NCBI GenBank assembly: GCA_002751075.1
Contig: NAOQ01000305.1
Span: forward strand, 1,746-14,852
Reading direction: 5' to 3'
DNA: 13,107 nt
Source: Ichthyophonus hoferi
Lineage: Eukaryota; Opisthokonta; Ichthyosporea; Ichthyophonida; Ichthyophonidae
In this document: positions 10,973 through 13,107 of the stretch, piece after piece
How the letters are laid out: each line of letters begins with the position of its first letter
Position numbering within the stretch: the first letter of the stretch is position 1
Notes under the pieces: generated by a model
Seen by the model: only the letters and a program-made list of their open reading frames with translations
Told to the model about the DNA's origin: nothing
The model's database searches: none
Made by a program: the position numbers and the translations under genes

Positions 10973-12260
10973 ATACTATCTCTAAGTAGTGTGGATGTAT
11001 CTTCATCCATACAGTTGGAGCCTTTCTTTCCATCATCAGGATATTTCTTAATTCCTATATCCCATATAACACTCCAAGTTATTTTTACCATGCTTGAATT
11101 AACGTATAAGAGAAAAGATATATGGTAGAAAGAAAAAGGTTTAAGCACTAGTGTAGGTTAGAGTGTATGTGGAAATGATGATAGTTCTAACATTGTGTTA
11201 TTATTATTATTAATTATCAACTAATGCACGTTCTACAATTGCTAAATAAATAAATAGTGCAACTTATAGTATAGCATAATATAATATATATATTATATAT
11301 AAGACAGTGTAGTAAAATAGAGTGTACAGTTAATCGCCTAATTGCTAGGTAAAATTAAGTATTTGCTCACGGTGGCCTGTATGTTCAAGTATTAACAATC
11401 TATATTGTTAATTCTAAACTACTTCACACACCACGGTTACCAACTTAATAAATAGTATATATTATAGCCTACTTACTGCGAGTTAAATAAATAGATGATT
11501 AGAAAGAGGCGTATCTAGAATCTATAGTATGAAATAGTCTCAGGGAGGTCTCTACCTGAGGTTCTAACCAGGAAGGTAGGCGGATATTGCAGTAGTTCCT
11601 TCTCTTCAGTGCAAGGGCTAGCCAAAGGGGGGCCTCAGCGGGGATGTGGGCCCTGTAAGGACCTGTAGTAAGGGTTAGGTAAGTCTGTCTTACAGTTATA
11701 TAAGTTGGTACGTGTCCCTTGTCGTGCGCATATATATGTTTTATTTGCTACTTGCAAGGTAGTGTTAATATATTATCTGAATGTCTGTGCATCTAAGAGT
11801 GCATGTCTGTATGTACTTATACATGGGCCTCTCTCACTGTGTATGTATGTGTGTCTCTCACTCTCTCTTCCTACATATAATATAACCCTCTTCCCCATTC
11901 TTGATCTCTACTGCTTGGTTGTCTATAAAACTACAGATATACAGATAAACATACATACATAAATAATATAAATATAAATATATAGTTAGATTTTTATCTG
12001 AATAAGAGTCATGTGTATGTACCCGTTATCAAGCGTAAACCTGTCAAGACCTATACTACAAGTAGTAAAAGTATATATATATAATATATACGTTACCACG
12101 ATAAGGGTGTAGCCACACAAACAGGACACAAAGAGAAAAGCTTACCATATGTTTCGCGCAGGCATACCAAACCATTGATTAGACGTGTAGTGCTTATCTC
12201 AACCATTGTATCCTCAGCGAAGAATTCAATCTCAGCCGGAGTAAGGTATGATGGGTCCAT
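9364..12260 (-). CDS. PSF2: GINS complex subunit Psf2 (GINS2), five exons
   Basis: Psf2 is one of four subunits of GINS, which joins Cdc45 and MCM2-7 to form the CMG replicative helicase in the nucleus. Exons on the minus strand: 12146-12260, 11556-11662, 10977-11054, 10250-10372 and 9364-9504. All introns are GT-AG; intron 1 is in phase 1 and the others in phase 0. Together they give 187 residues plus a stop, against about 185 in animal GINS2. Landmarks: TPAEIEFFAED at 7-17 (B domain), PLWLALALK at 50-58, SWL at 69-71, HPHYLEI at 94-100, LLLLKHASDD at 102-111, EIRVLLEDI at 117-125 and NLTMMEINT at 150-158. From memory of human GINS2, the segments between these landmarks agree in length to within about two residues, including the three crossing splice joints. 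Residues 23-38 of the B domain are less like the family. No break is seen. No AATAAA was found just downstream. Confidence 0.93.
9505..10249 (-). other. PSF2 intron 4
   Basis: A 745-base intron with a strong GTAAGT donor after codon 141 and an AATCAG acceptor. A TTGCTAACC element about 27 bases before the acceptor is a good branch-point candidate. The interior is AT-rich, with no repeats of note and no nested gene. Confidence 0.85.
10542..10642. repeat. 22-bp minisatellite, about 4.6 copies
   Basis: Tandem units start at 10542, 10564, 10586 and 10608, with a partial fifth unit from 10630. Each complete unit is 22 bases with the core AATAACTACAACATAGTAAG followed by AT. Units differ from one another by one to four substitutions and no length change, which suggests duplication followed by slow divergence. 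It lies wholly within PSF2 intron 3. Confidence 0.9.
10669..10969. repeat. Purine-rich (plus strand) tract ending in (GA)18
   Basis: The plus strand is strongly purine-biased over most of this interval, so the PSF2 sense strand is pyrimidine-rich. It includes a G-rich patch at 10694-10711, several GAAA/GGAA runs and an uninterrupted AG repeat at 10934-10969. It is interrupted by the TAA run in the middle. Mirror-symmetric purine runs of this type can form triplex DNA. Confidence 0.8.
10795..10828. repeat. (TAA)n microsatellite
   Basis: About eleven AAT/TAA trinucleotides with one interruption (AAGT), inside PSF2 intron 3 and inside the wider purine-rich tract. Confidence 0.85.
11055..11555 (-). 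other. PSF2 intron 2
   Basis: A 501-base intron with a CAG|GTAGAG donor and a GATATAG acceptor that lacks a strong pyrimidine tract. It contains a perfect AT palindrome around 11281-11297. Reading past the donor stays open for another 17 codons before a stop, so the donor choice rests on the length match to the family and on the in-phase join to exon 3. Confidence 0.8.
11663..12145 (-). other. PSF2 intron 1
   Basis: A 483-base intron in phase 1, with a G|GTAAGC donor and a TACTACAG acceptor. CTTACCTAAC, shortly before the acceptor, is a likely branch point. The interior holds CT- and GT-rich stretches (about 11828-11870) and a TA-rich hairpin near 12071-12090. An 85-codon open frame on the plus strand here is low-complexity and is not a gene. 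Confidence 0.85.
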
Positions 12261-12519
12261 GATTACGATTAATTTAGTCTCAACTATTTGAATAATAAAA
12301 AGAAAAGGATATTTTTAAAACATTCAACTTAAATAAACTATGTCATTAAAAAGGGTATGTGGTAGACAGAGACCACTGTACGTGTAATAGGTAATAGGTC
12401 ATACAGTTATCTAAACATATATCAACTTATATATATACAGGTTATTATACTACTGTTTGATACTAAAGTGTTTGTACTGTGGGAACTCTCATTGAAACCG
12501 ACATTTAGTTCGATAGATG

Positions 12520-12566
12520 ATTGGTAGAAATAAAATTTAAGATTTCAGGTTAAACTTCTTCCCGCC
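12520..12566 (-). promoter_or_regulatory. E2F-like site and CCAAT box upstream of PSF2
   Basis: TTCCCGCC at 12559-12566 matches eight of nine bases of the E2F consensus TTTCCCGCC and stands out in very AT-rich surroundings. A CCAAT pentamer on the minus strand (12520-12524) lies 35 bases nearer to PSF2. They are about 300 and 260 bases before the start codon. Genes for replication factors, GINS among them, are E2F targets in animals and plants. Function here is inferred from position and motif only, and the transcription start is unknown. Confidence 0.4.
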
Positions 12567-13107
12567 TATTTTTATTTATTATAAGAGCTAAATAATAGTA
12601 TACTATTCAATTGTTTTAACACTATAGGTATGACAATTACTATAAATATGATAAATATTTAACCTGTTTATAATCTATAAATTATAATTAGACCATGCAA
12701 TTGAATGTAATAAACCACTTATTTATACGATTTTTTAATCCCGTTTGACTTTGCAGTTAGATAGGGAAGGTTTCAACATGATCGATTAATAAATTCATAA
12801 CTGGAAATCGACAATACAATATTTTAAACTATATTTATTGTTATCTCTAGGTTGTAATAGTACTATTATCATTATACATTAGAGCTGTAAGGGGGGATTT
12901 TAAATTCAATAGTATTTATTCTTTCAAACCAACACTTGTCCTAGTGAGGAAGATATAGTCCATACACATACACACATATATATATTATGGCCTGTATAGA
13001 ACCACTAACTATCTATCCTATATCCTGTACTAATAATAATCAGCTGCATGTTATAAACATCAATCCAAATAATTATTGATCTTTGATTATATGCACTTAA
13101 TATCTGA
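12567..13107. other. AT-rich DNA beyond the PSF2 promoter, no gene recognised
   Basis: No coding segment, splice-site pair or RNA gene is convincing on either strand. Short CA and TA runs occur near 12963-12985. Confidence 0.45.

Larger units (their letters stand above)
10373..10976 (-). other. PSF2 intron 3, rich in simple repeats
   Basis: A 604-base intron with a GTATGG donor and a TCTTATAG acceptor. The acceptor follows a short AT run and, further upstream, a run of T. Most of its length is repetitive: the (GA)18 run, a purine/pyrimidine tract, (TAA)n and a 22-bp minisatellite, each listed separately. Long ORFs over the GA run on both strands are low-complexity artefacts. Confidence 0.85.

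Noticed and set aside
10662-11148. Three overlapping ORFs of 86-124 codons rich in Ser-Leu or Arg-Glu repeats
   Set aside because: They are translations of the (GA)n/(CT)n tract. A dinucleotide repeat without stops is open in every frame. Only the 78-base exon 3 of PSF2 inside this interval is coding.
11534-11555. Extending PSF2 exon 2 past the GTAGAG donor
   Set aside because: The frame soon reaches a stop. The extension also breaks the exact length match to GINS2 that is obtained by joining 11556 to 11054.
11705-11962. 85-codon plus-strand ORF
   Set aside because: It begins at a TTG codon, lies wholly within PSF2 intron 1 on the opposite strand, and consists largely of low-complexity Tyr/Leu/Ser sequence.
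1-13107. tRNA, rRNA, snRNA genes and CRISPR arrays
   Set aside because: No B-box-like or cloverleaf-compatible segment and no conserved rRNA or snRNA block was noticed. The only regular tandem array (10542-10642) has no spacers and is a minisatellite.

Overview
The window is an AT-rich piece of a eukaryotic nuclear genome, by eye about two thirds A+T, with genes clearly richer in GC than the DNA between them. It holds spliceosomal introns, microsatellites and a decayed LTR retrotransposon. The lineage cannot be fixed from these bases. A fungus outside the Dikarya or a protist with a large, repeat-bearing genome would fit, but this is inference.

Layout from left to right. About 200-1740 is a broken Ty1/copia-type retrotransposon on the minus strand, recognised by its integrase. 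About 1741-4064 is AT-rich intergenic DNA with an (AT)n run and one unexplained GC-raised island near 3430-3640. 4065-5276 (minus) is an intact, intronless gene for a 403-residue saccharopine dehydrogenase-like oxidoreductase, with a TATA-like element and a CCAAT box upstream. 5402-9363 is mostly AT-rich DNA without recognisable genes; the one candidate is a 50-codon ORF at 6207-6359 (minus) whose N-terminus looks like a mitochondrial presequence. 9364-12260 (minus) is a five-exon gene for the GINS-complex subunit Psf2 (GINS2), a core DNA replication protein. 12261-13107 is its upstream region, with an E2F-like element and a CCAAT box, and no further gene.

The main result is the Psf2 gene. 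No exon is longer than 141 bases, so single-frame ORF listing misses it. The five exons join in phase at GT-AG sites into 187 codons that run almost collinearly with animal GINS2. Its introns (483-745 bases) carry most of the simple-sequence DNA of the window: a 22-bp minisatellite, (TAA)n, and a long purine/pyrimidine tract ending in (GA)18 only 7 bases from a splice donor.

The two firm genes, a replication factor and a lipid-associated type of oxidoreductase, have no evident functional link. I see no clear evidence of a new multi-gene system here.
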